Source of the DNA: Dactylis glomerata
Taxonomy: Eukaryota; Streptophyta; Magnoliopsida; Poales; Poaceae
Direction: 5' to 3'
Length of the DNA: 64,000 bases
Assembly (NCBI GenBank): GCA_007115705.1
Contig: QXEO01000222.1
Location: 1,183,179 to 1,247,178 of the forward strand
Shown here: positions 9,749-21,412 of the stretch, piece after piece
Layout of the letters: each line of letters begins with the position of its first letter
Numbering within the stretch: the stretch's first letter is position 1
Made by a program: the position numbers and the translations under genes
Notes under the pieces: model-generated
The model's database searches: none
The model's input: only the letters and a program-made list of their open reading frames with translations
What the model was told of the DNA's origin: nothing

Positions 9749-11426
9749 TTCGTCATCGGTATAGGCATCCCCTTGGCTTGTTTCAAGCTTGGGGGAGTGC
9801 CGCGGTATCACATCATTACCTTTTGCTCATTTACTTTTCAAGTAGAGTCATATCATGAATAGAGAAGTTATCTTATAGAATAGTTTGCAGTTTGGAAGTA
9901 TCCTCCTTAGTTGGTTATCTATGTATCCCTTGGTGTGAGTTGCGGTAATAAAATATTAATGAGAAGTTTTATCGTTTACTTTCCGCGCACTTTATGTTAG
10001 TTTGCAATCTCTCTTGTATGACTAGTCTTGTTGATTGGTATTGGTATCACTTTGGGAGCATGAGTAAATTTAGTTGGTTTTGGCAAACCTAGCTTGGTCA
10101 GTAGCAACTTTACCTTGAGGTTTGAGTAGAAAAGAATAAAGAAGTGCTTGTAGTTACATCACTTCAGTTTTCCTTAAGTTTGGCTTATAAGCATTGTTAT
10201 TCCTGAAGTCAAAATCGTTGTACCTTCAAGGGAGTTTGCATGATTGTTCTTATTATATGTATGCTTGTTTGTTACATGCAACTCTTATGCTTGCTACCCA
10301 GCCTTGCTAGCCAAAAACCTGTACTGAGAGGAAATACTTCTCGTGCATCCAATTCCCAAAAGCCAAGTCACTTCCAAAGAGTCCACTATAAATTCCTATG
10401 CATGGTATTTCAAGCCATTCCAAGTAAATTTTCATGTGCTACCTTTCAAAAACCTTCAAACACTTCTCATTTTTGTGCCACTGTTTTTAGCTCATGAGGA
10501 CGTAGTGGATGGGTTTGTTATCTTCCATACTAAATTGAGTACCCCTCGACGAGGCAGCTTCATCTGCTCGTCATTAATTTTGCAAGGGAGCTGGTCAGAC
10601 CATTATAATCTCAAAAAGAAAAGAAAGAAAAGAGCACTCCTCCATGGTATGTGAAAGTTGGTTGGCACCCGATGGAATCGGTTAGCCATGGTTTGAGAAA
10701 GGAAAAAGGTGGGGAGGAGTGCAAAGCTATAAAAGAGCACCAATGTGCCAATTAATCAAACATCTCGGAACCGCTCTCACTTGTTTAGTATGGAAGATAT
10801 CAAGAACTCCGTTGCTAGTCGTTGACAAAAGCAACCACCTCTCAAAATAACTTTTTACCTCTGTTTTGCAAATGAAAAGCTCTAGCACATGTTTAATCCA
10901 TGCTTCCCTCTGCGAAGGGCCTATCTTTACTTTTATGTTGAGTCAACCTATTTCCCTCTATCTAAAGCAAGCATTTGAGTTGTTATGTTTCACTCATCCA
11001 TATGTTGATCTGTTTAATCATGTTTACTATCTTCCTTGTTTTGTATAATGCTTTTGTCTGAAGGAATATATCTTTGAAAGCTTTCTATGAATGCAAAAGT
11101 TTACCTTGTTGAGCATATGGTCTTTGCTATATTAGCTCTGTTTTAAAAGGCTCCGTTTAAAAGAAAGAATAGCTTGTTCATCATTCTTTGACCAAGAACT
11201 AAGGTTTGCCATTGCCAATTATAGTTTACCTTGTGCATCTTTACATGTGATTCCCTTTTACCCATTGCAAGTCTATATCTTATAAAGGGAAGTTGTTGTC
11301 TATTATAATTTGTGCCTTGGTGAATGTGATGCTTCTTGTCCGTATTTTGATTATCGACACTTCACTCCATAAACCTGTGGTCATGTTTACCGAGTTTAGT
11401 TTTCGCTTGGGGACAAGCGAGGTCTA
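9749..11426 (+). other. Element A non-coding 3' internal region
   Basis: No supported gene. The region shares blocks with the 3' internal parts of E1, E2, E3 and F, including the inverted-repeat plus TATAAAAG module at 10634-10735. Confidence 0.6.
10634..10735 (+). promoter_or_regulatory. Conserved inverted repeat plus TATAAAAG module, element A copy
   Basis: GCACTCCTCC at 10634 and GGAGGAGTGC at 10713 are exact inverse complements about 70 bp apart, with CCATGGT motifs inside. TATAAAAG follows at 10728-10735. Equivalent modules occur in F, E1, E2 and E3. A function as an internal promoter or RNA structure is inferred from conservation only. Confidence 0.4.
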
Positions 11427-11438
11427 AGCTTGGGGGGT
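11427..11438 (+). other. Polypurine tract of element A
   Basis: AAGCTTGGGGGGT directly precedes the 3' LTR. This is the position and composition of the plus-strand primer used in reverse transcription. Confidence 0.8.
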
Positions 11439-12949
11439 TGATACGTCCATTTTGCATCACTATTTTGTATCATAATTTACTGTTATTCATTGATATATTT
11501 CATATTTAGAGTTGATACTTATGTTATTTCCTTTGTTTTCACATGTTTGATGATCTTTGGAGGAGTTGCTGCCGGAGTTAGGATTCTGCTGGAAAAAGGA
11601 CCATCAAGGGACCATATTTTGAAGATCAGGAAAATTCCAGAAAAATACCAGGAAATTATATTTTCCCAGAAGACTCAGGAAGCCAGAAGGAGGAGTTGAG
11701 AGGAGCCAGGAGGGGCCCTCACGCCAGGGTGGCGCGGCCTGCCCCCTGGCCGCGCCAGCCCTGTGTGAGGCCGCCCTGGCCCACCTCTGGTCTCGCCCCT
11801 GCACGTACTTCATCGTCCCCGAAAACCTAAGTCAAAGGAGAGGCTCAGAGTTAGACACCGCCGCCTCTGCGGGGCGGAAAACACCAGAGAGAGAAAAGCT
11901 CTCTGGCAGGCAGAAATCTGCCAGGGAAATTCCTTCCCAGAGAGGGGAGATCGTCGCCATCATCATCATCATCATCGCACCGGACTTCATCGGGATCATC
12001 ATCATCATCCCCATCACCAGCACCTTCATCTCCACCATCACCACGCCATCCCGCTGTAACATCTTGAGTTGGATCTTGTTATATTCATAGGGGAAACTTT
12101 CCCGGTGTTGATTACTCTTGTAGTTGATGCTATTGAGTGGAACCATTGAATTAAGGTTTATGTTCAGATTGTTATTTACCATTATTTCACCTCTGATCAT
12201 GATCCATATGATGTCTTGTGAGTAGTTCGTTTAGTTCTTGAGGACATGGGAGAAGTCAAGATGTTAGTAGTGAATTATTGTTGAGAAATATTTAATGGTT
12301 TGATATTGTTGTGGTGCTATTTCACTAGTGGTGTCATGTGAACGTCGACTACATGATACTTCACCATTTATGGGCCTAGTGAGATGCATTGTGTATTTGG
12401 CTACCGATTGTGGTGTTGCTGGAGTGACAGAAACCTAAACCTCCGTTGGAAAACCATTGCACCAGGGAGCGTAGGATCTTAGAGTTTAAGGCTGTGGTTA
12501 GATTTATCTTAATTACTTTCTTGTATTTGCGGATGCTTGCAAGGGGTATAATCACAAGTGTGTATTTATCCTAGTAAGGGTAGTGCGCTAGCACAGGTTC
12601 ACCCCCATAACACCTATCAAACCAATAAAGACTATTGGCTTTATAAAGCGAAAGCTCTTGACAGAAACTCCCGTGTGTCCTCGAGAACGTTTGGTTATTA
12701 TAAGTACACAACCAGCTTGTCCTTTGCTGAAGAAAGGATTGGGCCACTTGCTGCAATTGTTACTACTGTCTTTTATTTAATTGCTCTTTATTTACTCGTA
12801 TTACCAAATACCCCTGAAAACCTATTTGCTAGTATTTACAGTGATTCCTTGATCAAAACCGCTCATCAACACCTTCTGCTCCTCGTTGGGTTCGACACTC
12901 TTATTTATCGAAAGTACTACGATACACCCCCTATACTTGTGGGTCATCA
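11439..12949 (+). repeat. 3' LTR of element A, 1511 bp
   Basis: It begins TGATACGTCC and ends GGGTCATCA. It has the same length (1511 bp) and organisation as both LTRs of E3, so A and E3 are one family. The GC-rich palindrome is at 11717-11770. Confidence 0.9.
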
Positions 12950-13641
12950 CGTATCAGCATCCCCAAGCTTAACTCCTGCTCGTCCTCGAGTAGGTAAGTG
13001 ATAACAAAAGAATAATTTTCGAGGTGACATGCACCTACACAATCTTGATCATATATGTAAGCGTTGTGAGCTAGGATCAAAAGAACTTAAAACATAGGCA
13101 TGAAAGACATAATCTTGATAATAGAAACTTAGCAACCATGTTATAAACATGAAAATGAACACAAACAAAAGATCATGAAAATGAAACAATGAAAGTCAAA
13201 CGTGTGTTCAAATCATAAGGAAAAACATACAAATGGTTTTCAGCTTGTCCTTAATAGAGAGCAAAACATAAATGCATAGGACACCTTCAAGTTTAAGAGG
13301 GCGACTAGATACAAATAATTTAGGAACAAGTGAAACCAACAATATGAATCAATCAATGAAAACTTTGGGACAATGCATATTATACTAAGAATGACAACTA
13401 TGCTCTCTTAGATGGTGCATAAAGATAGAAGGTGGTGACTCAACATAAAAGTAAAAGAAAGGCCCTTCGCGGAGGGAAGAAGTGATTAAACATGTGCTAG
13501 AGCTTTTCATTTGTAAAACAGAGAGATAAAAATTGGTTTTGAGAGGTGGTTGTCTTTGTCAACGACTGGCAATGGGGTTCTTACTATCTTCCATACAAAA
13601 ATGAAGCAAGTTTTTGAGAGAGATATTGGCACTTTTGTGCT

Positions 13642-13746
13642 CTTTTATAAAGCTTGGCACTCCTCCCCACCTTTTTTATTTTCTCAAACCATGGCTAACC
13701 GATTCCATCAGGTGCCCACCAACATTCACATTCCATGGAGGAGTGC
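13642..13746 (-). promoter_or_regulatory. Conserved inverted repeat plus TATAAAAG module, element F copy
   Basis: On the plus strand CTTTTATA is at 13642, with arms GCACTCCTCC at 13657 and GGAGGAGTGC at 13737. It is the minus-strand equivalent of the modules in A and E1. Confidence 0.4.
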
Positions 13747-15520
13747 CTTTTTTCTTTTCTTTTTTCCCTTTTTTTCTTTTTGGAATAAGCAATATGGAAG
13801 ATAGCAAATCCGACCACTACGTCCCCATGAGCTGAAAATAGTGTCACAAAATGAGAAGGTTTTTTGAAAGGTAGCACATGAAAATTTACTTGGAATGGCT
13901 TACAAATACCATGCATAGGAATTTATAGTGGACACAATGGCAAACTTGGTTTTTGGGAGTTGGATGCACGAGTAGAGCTCATACTCAGTACAAGGCGAGG
14001 GCTAGCAAAAGACTGGGAGCGACCAACTAAGAGAGCAATAATGGCCATAATCATGCAAAGCGACATTAAAAGAAGCATAAGATGGCATCAAAAGTCAAAA
14101 ACTAAATGATCATAGAGGCTATTGGCGACTTTTATGAGTCTAACATGTGTGAGCATGCGCCAAGTCAACCCAAATAAAGCATCAAAGGAGAAAACCAAAA
14201 TAATGCTTCCAAATAATTAAAACAACGCATGATTTTTTCAAAGGCTCATTAAGCAATCTCAGTTATTTGAGACAAGTCATGCTACAGAAAAACCACTAAG
14301 CATACTATCAAAAAAACATCAAGCATGACATGAAAAGCCTAAGCCGCAGTCTACACAAGCTCCTTCTTGTACCACTTTTTTGCATAAAGCTTTTTCTCTT
14401 TTCCAACACCATTAAAACTTTTTTTAATACAACTCTTTTGAGGAAAACCAACATGGTCCAGAGGCAAAAATACACCTTGATAAATAAATATAAGAAGATC
14501 TGAATGCAAATCAAGGCAAAAACGAAAACCAAAAGCAGTAGCAGAAAAAGAAGAACACTCGGTTTTTGATAAGAGTGAAAACTAGAGTGTTCTTGGCAAT
14601 GAAAAGCGAGTTCATCTCATCCAAAAGAAACATGATGTGATCTAACCATTTATTGCAGCAAACAAAACTAAACTATTACTGAAAACTAAAACAACTGACG
14701 CTCCAAGAAAAACGCATAATGCATGAAGCAATAAAAATATAGTGTTTTGAAAGGTGACCTGATTTTTGCCGATGAAGAAGGGGTGCCTCGGGGGCATCCC
14801 CAAGCTTTGACATTTGTACTTCTTGGATATTTCTTGGGGTGATGCATGGGCATCCCCAAGCTTGAGCTTTTGTTCATTCTTCAACTCATCTCATCATTCT
14901 CCAATCCCTACACTTGAAAACTTCCTTCATACAAAACTAAACACAATTCTATTAGCAACATTAGTGTAAGCATAGTAATGAATCAACCCTTTTTGCTTCA
15001 GGTTTCAACCTAAAACCACCACATATAAAGTATATACTACTGTAGAAACTTCCCCAAAAGTTCCGTGATCAAAAGAACTCAAAAAGAAAGCGATAAAGCG
15101 GCAAACACAAATATTGGCAGAAATCTGTCAAAACAGAACAGCTGACAAAGGTCGAATTTTTAGAGCATTTTCTGTTGCTCAAATCAAAAAGTGTTCAACT
15201 AATGAAAGTTTGGATATAACCTGGGGCATATGCACAAGAAATCGCAGGTCCAAAAGATATACAGAGAATTTATACGAATTTTTACGGTGCAGCACCGAAA
15301 ACAGTTTCAGGACAGCAACATCCCCAAATCTTACCTCGCTCAAATTAGAGGCTTCTCTTGGCACAACAACGAAATAAAAAGGATAAGGAGCGGTTATTAC
15401 AGTATTAATAACTTCCAAGACTCAAATAAAAGAAAAAGTACTGAAAATAAATAATGGGTTATCTCCCAAGAGTGCTTTTCTTTAACGCTTTGAGCTAGGC
15501 GCAGTAATTTGCAAAGATGC

Positions 15521-16369
15521 TCATGTGGGTGCCATATGAGAGCTTGAGGAAAAGGCGCCATATAGGAACTTAAAGCAATAGAGAGCATCAAAAAGCAAGT
15601 ATGGAACACATTTAAATCTAAACCACTTCCTATGAAAAATAGTCTTGTAAAGAGACAAGTCATGAAAGCGCAAAGCAAAAAGCATAGGAAGGCAAAACAA
15701 GTACAACTTCAAGAATTGCAACATAAAGAGGGGAAACTCAATATTGTTGAGATCCATCAAACCATGTTTTCCTCTCTCATAATAACTTTCAGTAGCATAA
15801 TGAATAGAACTAACAATATAACTATATTTTAAAGCATCCCTATCACGAGCTACATGCATAAAAGAATGAATACTCCCCACATGAATAATAGTAGTAGGAG
15901 CAGATTCAACAGAATAATTATTCTCATCACCATAATCATCATAAATAGGAGGCATATTGTAATCATAACTAATTTTATCCTCAATAGTAGGTGAACTGAA
16001 AATATTATACTCATCATCATAGCCATCATAAACTAGAGGTTTAGTATCATCAGAAGCTAAAGAACAGCTATTTCGCACTGCATATTCTTCAAACATATCA
16101 TCATAAGAAGGAACAACACATAAGGGAGATAAAATATCATCAGAGCAAATTTTCTCCACTGAAGCTGGGGAACTAAAAATATCATGCTTAACAAAACCAG
16201 CTTCCCCAAGCTTAGACTTTTCTATAGCATTAGTAATAACAGTGTTCGAAACATTCATACTAACAACACTATTAGCATGCAAATTAAGTTCCAAAGGTTT
16301 TTCAATTTTCTCTTCAAACACTTCATATCTAAACTCAGGAAAAAGACTAAAGAACTCTTTGTTTTCCAT
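15521..16369 (-). CDS. Accessory ORF of element F in the gag position, 282 residues
   Basis: The frame opens at ATG 16369, about 115 bp after the primer site, where autonomous relatives start gag. It begins MENKEFFSLFPEFRYEVFEE; the gag of E3 begins MENSPFGFLFG, so the first dozen residues may share an origin before the sequences diverge. The middle is acidic and Tyr-rich (YDGYDDEYNIF, YDDYGDENNY). Two hydrophobic stretches near the C-terminus (around FPLFMLQFLKLYLFCLPM and YLLFDALYCFKFLYGAF) could be membrane or core helices. No known domain is recognised. A 269-residue homologue lies in E1 (30791-31600), and both are uninterrupted. The function is unknown. Confidence 0.6.
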   Translation of the reverse strand: MENKEFFSLFPEFRYEVFEEKIEKPLELNLHANSVVSMNVSNTVITNAIEKSKLGEAGFVKHDIFSSPASVEKICSDDILSPLCVVPSYDDMFEEYAVRNSCSLASDDTKPLVYDGYDDEYNIFSSPTIEDKISYDYNMPPIYDDYGDENNYSVESAPTTIIHVGSIHSFMHVARDRDALKYSYIVSSIHYATESYYERGKHGLMDLNNIEFPLFMLQFLKLYLFCLPMLFALRFHDLSLYKTIFHRKWFRFKCVPYLLFDALYCFKFLYGAFSSSSHMAPT

Positions 16370-16483
16370 TAAGCCTAACTAGTGAAAATAAAAAAAAGAA
16401 AAAAAAAAGATGTAATTGCAGAATCTAAAGGAAATAACTCCGAGCGCTCACACAGGAGGATGCGAGTACCTTTTACCTTACCT

Positions 16484-16500
16484 CCCCGGCAATGATGCCA
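16484..16500 (-). other. Primer-binding site of element F (tRNA-Asp type, decayed)
   Basis: The minus strand reads TGGCATCATTGCCGGGG, which differs from the intact site in E1, E2 and E3 at CpG positions, as expected for methylated, ageing DNA. Confidence 0.8.
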
Positions 16501-16510
16501 GAAAAGAGCT

Positions 16511-18051
16511 TGATGTCTACACACGCTTCTGATCTTGTAGACAGTGTTGGGCCTCCAAGTGCAGAGGTTTGTAGAGCAGCAGCAAGTTTCCCTTAAGTGG
16601 ATCACCCAAGGTTTATCGAACTCAGGGAGGAAGAGGTCAAAGCTATCCCTCTCAAACAACCCTGCAATTACGATACAGAAAGTCTCTTATGTCCCCAACA
16701 CACCCAATACACTTGTCAGATGTATAGGTGCACTAGTTCGGCAAAGAGATAGTGAAATAGAAGTGGTATAGATGATTATAAGTAGTAAATGCAATCTGGA
16801 AAAAAAATGGCAGCGAACAAACAAGTAACAAAATAGCAAGTAAACGGTGTGCAAAGCTTGGAAACAAGGCCTAGGGATCATACTTTCACTAGTGGGCACA
16901 CTCCCAACAAATATAACATAATTGAACCAATAGATAACTTCTCTTCACTATGGTACTCTGAATTACTCTCCTATTGAATAACACTAATCATTGCGTAGGG
17001 CTACGAAGCACTCCTCAAAGTTCATCAAGTACTTGACAAACACCACTCATAGAGATATCCAAATCAAATAACAACTCAAGATAGATATTATTGGAACTTA
17101 GACCAAGTACTAACACGGTGCACACACTGTCAACATTACACCATGAAAGGAGGAATAGATCACTTCAATACTATCATAGTGATAATTATTCTCATAATCC
17201 ATAAGAGATCACAATCATAGCCTAGACCAAGTACCACCATGATGCACGCACTGTCACTGTTACACCATGGCAGGAGGAATAGATTACTTTAATAACACAC
17301 AAGAGTACACATAATGAAGAAGAGTAACATCTACTTATTCAACATGATACAAAGCTCACGATCACATAAAGATCACATCATGGGAGAGAGAGGTGAACCA
17401 CATAGCTACCGGTAGAGCCCTCAGCCCCGGGGATGAACTACTCCCTCCTCATCATAGGAGACAGCAAGGTTGATGGAGATGGCAGTGAGGTCGATGGAGA
17501 CGGCGGAGACAGCAATGGAGACCGATGGAGATGGCTCCGGGGGCACTTCCCCGTCCCGGCAGGGTGCCGGAACAGAGACTTCTGTCCCCCGAAATTTGTC
17601 GGCGGCGGCGGCGGAGCTACGGAACTCATTCTGGAAAATTGCCGATTCCCCTAGGGTTTTCCGTCCCGAGGCTTTATATAGGTGAAGGGGCGTCGTCAGG
17701 AGTGGCCCCAGGCCTCCTCACACCTAGGCGGCGCGGCCAGGGCCTGGGCCGCGCCAGCCTAGTGTGAGGCTGGCCTGTGGCCCCTCTCCTTCGCCTCTTT
17801 GGATCTCTGGAAGCTTCCGGGAAAAATAAGACTTCAGGAACTTGTTTCGTCCAATTCCGAGAATATTTACTGTGTATCACTTCTGAAACACAAAAACAGC
17901 AGAAAACAGGGAACTGGCACTGTGGCATCTTGTCAATAGGTTAGTTCCGGAAAATGCATAAAAGTGCCACGAAGTGTAACAAAACAGTAGGCAAATGGTA
18001 TAAAAACAAGCATGGAGCATCAAAAATTATAGATACGTTGGAGACGTATCA
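16511..18051 (-). repeat. 5' LTR of element F, 1541 bp
   Basis: On the minus strand it starts TGATACGTCTCC and ends TAGACATCA. The length and termini match the 1543-bp LTRs of E1. The palindrome lies at 17716-17769 and a TATATAAAG box nearby on the transcribed strand (about 17676-17685). Confidence 0.85.
17716..17769. repeat. GC-rich palindrome, LTR of element F
   Basis: Arms CCTCACACCTAGGCGGCGCGG and a right arm whose complement begins CCTCACACTAGGCTGGCGCGG. They differ in sequence from other families but keep the same stem. Confidence 0.75.
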
Positions 18052-19963
18052 GTCACCACCTTCTACCTTTATGCACCATTAAGAGTGCATAGTTGTCATT
18101 CTGAGTATAATGTGCATTGTCCCAAAGTTTTCATTGATTGACTCATATTGTTGGTTTCACTTATTCTTAAATTATTTGTATCTAGTCGCCCTCTTAAACT
18201 TGAAGGTGTTCTATGCATTTATATTTTGCTCTTCATCAAGGACAAGCTGAAAACCATTTGTATATTTTTCCTTATGATTTGAACACACGTTTGACTTTCA
18301 TTGTTTCATTTTCATGATCTTTTATTTGTGTTCATTTTCATGTTATAACATGGTTGCTAAGTTTCTTCTATCAAGATTATGTCTTTCCTGCCATGTTTTA
18401 AGTTCTTTGATCCCAGCGCACAACGCTTACATATATGATCAAGATTGTGTAGGTGCATAGTCACCTCAAAAATTATTTCTTTTGTTATCACTTACCTACT
18501 CGAGGACGAGCAGGAGTTAAGCTTGGGGATGCTGATATGTCTCTAACGTATCTATAATTTTTGATGCTCCATGCTTGTTTTTACACCATTTGCTTAGTGT
18601 TTCGTTACACTTCGTGGCACTTTTATGCATTTTCTGGAACTAACCTATTAACAAGTCGCCACAGTGCCAGTTTCCTGTTTTATGCTATTTTTGTGTTTCA
18701 GAAAAGTTACACACGAAATATTCTCAAAATTGGACGAAACCAAAGCCAGCCGCCCAGAATTTCACCGAAGCTTCCATAGATCCGAAGAGGAGACAGAGTG
18801 GGGCCATGAGGGCCCCACACAACAGGGCGGCGCGGCCTGGCCCCTGGCCGCGCCTCCTACGTGTGAGGATGCCTCGGTCCACTCCTGACGATGCCCCTTC
18901 GCCTATAAAGACCCCCCGACGGGAAAAACCTAAGGACCCGATCACTTTTCTAGAACACATCGCGATCCGCCGCCGCCGTCGACCCGAAGATCGGCAGGGT
19001 CCAGAAGCTCTTCCCGGCACCCTGCCGGAGAGGGGAATCGCCACCGGAGGTCTTCTTCATCGCCATGCTTGCCTCCGGCGCGATGAGTGAGTAGTCTACC
19101 TTGGACTATGGGTCCATAGCAGTAGCTAAATGGTTGTCTTCTCCACCATGTGCTTCATGTTTAGATCTCATGAGCTGCCTTACATGATTGAGATCACCGT
19201 TATGTAATTCTACCTGTTTGGTTTGTTGGGATCCGATGAATATTGGTGTTATGATTGAGTTGATGTACTGAAATTTATCTTATGTTATCTCTATGTTGTT
19301 TATGATCTTGCATGCTCTCCGTTGTTAGTAGCTATCTTGCCGAGTAGTTGCTAGTGACTCCAAGAGGGGGTATTTATGCTCGATAGTGGGTTCATGCCTC
19401 TATTTAATCTGGAGGAGTGACAGAAACCTCTAAGGTTGTAGATGTGCTATTGCTACTAGGGGGAAAACAACATTCATATGCTCGAGGGCATATACTTTGT
19501 TTTCATTACACAATTTGCTTAATGCAATTATCTGTTATTCGCAACTTAATACTTGTGGAGTTCTCGGATTGATTCGCCATAAGTGGATTATTAGTCATAG
19601 ATGCAGTTGGATGGCGGTCTATGTATCTTGTTGTAATGCCCAGAGTAAATCTCATAGTGATCCTCTAATCATATGCACGTTGTTTTTATTCTATCAATTG
19701 CCCAACTGTAATTTGTTTACCCAGCATGTATTATTTTATCTTATGGAGAGACATCACTAGTGAACTGTGGATCTCGGTCCTATTTCCTTTATATTGCTAT
19801 CACCTGTTTACTTTACTCGCACTGTTTCCTTTATATTGCAGTCGTATTGGCTCCTTCCTCTCCTGATCGACATACCTTGGTTTCTTAACTGAGGGAAAAC
19901 CTTGCTACTATATTCATCATACCTTCCTCTTGGGGTTCCCAACTGGACGGTGAAAAGATATCA
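18052..19963 (+). mobile_element. Element G: 3' remnant of an Athila-type retrotransposon
   Basis: 18052-18532 matches the 3' internal region of E1 (from about 33705). It ends in a polypurine tract (AAGCTTGGGGATGC) and is followed by a 3' LTR at 18533-19963. The LTR starts TGATATGTCTC and most closely resembles that of E2, but its end differs (GAAAAGATATCA). Element F is inserted in its interior at 18051/18052, and everything of G to the left of F is missing. The palindrome is at 18813-18868 and a CCTATAAAG TATA box about 33 bp downstream. The right boundary at 19963 is my estimate. Confidence 0.7.
18813..18868. repeat. GC-rich palindrome, LTR of element G
   Basis: Arms contain GGCGGCGCGGCC and GGCCGCGCCTCC with outer CACAC/GTGTG pairs. 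It is the least perfect of the set, consistent with G being the outermost and oldest layer on this side. Confidence 0.6.
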
Positions 19964-21133
19964 ACACCGTACCACATCAACGATGCACCGGAAGGACGCC
20001 CTCCTAGCGTTGAGGTGCCAGCCGCTGGGAAGGTGGACGTCACACTGGCCTACCGACGCGTTCTAGTCGTAGAGGGCCTACGTGATCTCCACCAACACGT
20101 ACAGTCGGTTCTGCTCCTTCTTGGGCGGCAGCTCCTTCTTCTTAGCGGCCTTGGACGAAGAAGCGTCAGCATCGGTCTTCCTTAACGGCCAGCACCCTGT
20201 CATGGTGGCCATGGAAGGAGGAGGTGGTTGTTCTAGTTATGGAAGAAGTCGCGACAGCGCCTCTTATAAAGGGGAAAGGACACGACTTTCCAATGGCGAT
20301 TGATGGCGGTGCATGGTTGGAAGCGGCAGTGGCCAGTGGTACGGCACCATTGATGGTGGCGCAGAAGCGGAAGCGGCGGCGCAACATTTTCCTGGTTCAG
20401 GCCACTGAATCAGCGAGGCTGCGGAGACGAAGCGGCCGCGGTTGATGACACGCGGGCCCTGGGTAGAAGGGGGAGGACACACGCGGATACAGCGGTCTCA
20501 TTTGCGTCTCGGCGGATAGGTCAACAAAAATATGTCGATCGCTGGGCTAGATTATTCCCAGCCCAGGTCAAAAACGGACCGAATCGGACGCACGCGATCC
20601 GTTTGCGTCGGGCCGTTGGATATGCCCTTAGGAGGCAACACAGAAGCAACCGAGAGAACCAGAGAGTCAATTGGCCCACACGACATGCGAATCTTGACTA
20701 GGGAAAGCCCAAGGGAGTTTGTTGGTGACGAAGCAGGGCGAGGAAGGCGAGGCAATGGAGGGGCTGGGTCAAATGCAATGAAAGGCTATCATCTGGCCGA
20801 TGTGTGATGAAAGACGAAGTGTGATCAACGTCCAAAGCAGCTGGATCATCAAGGAGCTCAAGCCGCGCTTCACGTGGAATACCTGTGCTATGGTTAGGGA
20901 GCAACAAATGTGCATATGCAGTATCTTCAAACTGGTCAATCGAAACAGAAGATGATGATGAGACGTATATATAGGAACATCCGATGATTAAGCAAAAGTG
21001 AAAACACTCGCATCAAAAAATGGCATCCCGAGAAATACACACATGATTTGAAGAAACATGAAGACATTTGTAACCTTTGTGTAGCAAACTATATCCAAGA
21101 AAAACACACTGTTTAGAGTGATCAAGCTTGCGG
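19964..21133. other. Intergenic, no supported gene
   Basis: A GC-rich stretch (20000-20480) has short open frames in several phases but no domain. On the minus strand at about 20698-20950 there is an exon-like open frame (LLLPNHSTGIPREARLELLDD) that I cannot identify and do not call. 20560-20640 contains a sequence of the kind often seen at DNA-transposon ends in grasses, but no paired terminus was found. Confidence 0.4.
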
Positions 21134-21412
21134 TCGCTAGTAGAAAATAAGGCTTCTGTCTAGAGCTGATGTGAACTTTAGTCCCAGTCGTGCTTGGATC
21201 CGGAACTAATGCTCACATTAGTCCCAGTTCAAAAGGCTACGGGGGCCAGCCAGCTTTAGTCCCGATTCAAGCGGGACCTTTAATCCCAGTTGGAGATACT
21301 AACCGAAACTAAAGAGGTAGTGACCTTAAGTCCAGGTTGGTATCTCTAACACCAACTAGGATAGACCTTTAGTCCCAGTTGGAGATACCAACCCGGACTA
21401 AAGGCAGACGCC
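21134..21412. mobile_element. Degraded CACTA-type end with TTTAGTCCCAGTTGG subterminal repeats
   Basis: CGCTAGTAGAAAATAAGG looks like a decayed CACTAGTAGAAAA terminus. It is followed by at least six alternating copies of a repeat around TTTAGTCCCAGTTGG and its complement CCAACCCGGACTAAAG. Such subterminal clusters are typical of CACTA elements and their deletion derivatives. No second terminus is seen, so this is a fragment or a very diverged short element. Confidence 0.5.

Larger units (their letters stand above)
4368..12949 (+). mobile_element. Element A: 5'-truncated Athila-type Ty3/gypsy retrotransposon
   Basis: The sequence matches the interior and 3' LTR of the complete element E3 (37235-47356, opposite strand). 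It begins abruptly inside gag at 4368 and has no 5' LTR or primer site. It contains a decayed gag-pol (4368-8909), a downstream ORF (9248-9748), about 1.7 kb of non-coding 3' internal sequence (9749-11426), a polypurine tract and a 1511-bp 3' LTR. The order protease, RT, RNase H, integrase is that of Ty3/gypsy elements, and the gag type and tRNA-Asp class (seen in E3) suggest the Athila lineage. The base after the LTR begins CGTATCA, the start of the LTR of element F, so A lies inside F. Its left side was probably removed by the deletion that also truncated F and G. Confidence 0.85.
12950..18051 (-). mobile_element. Element F: non-autonomous Athila-type retrotransposon, same family as E1
   Basis: It reads on the minus strand. 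The 5' LTR is 16511-18051 (1541 bp). The primer site at 16484-16500 is complementary to TGGCATCATTGCCGGGG, a CpG-decayed form of the tRNA-Asp site TGGCGCCGTTGCCGGGG. The interior carries one long ORF (15521-16369) and no protease, RT or integrase. The polypurine tract lies near 12960-12975. Only CGTATCA (12950-12956) remains of the 3' LTR, because element A is inserted there and the rest was deleted. The right end abuts GTCAC, inside element G. Confidence 0.8.

Noticed and set aside
20698..20950. Exon-like minus-strand frame (LLLPNHSTGIPREARL)
   Set aside because: No domain recognised, no clear splice partner or start, and it lies in a repeat-like neighbourhood; too weak to call a gene.
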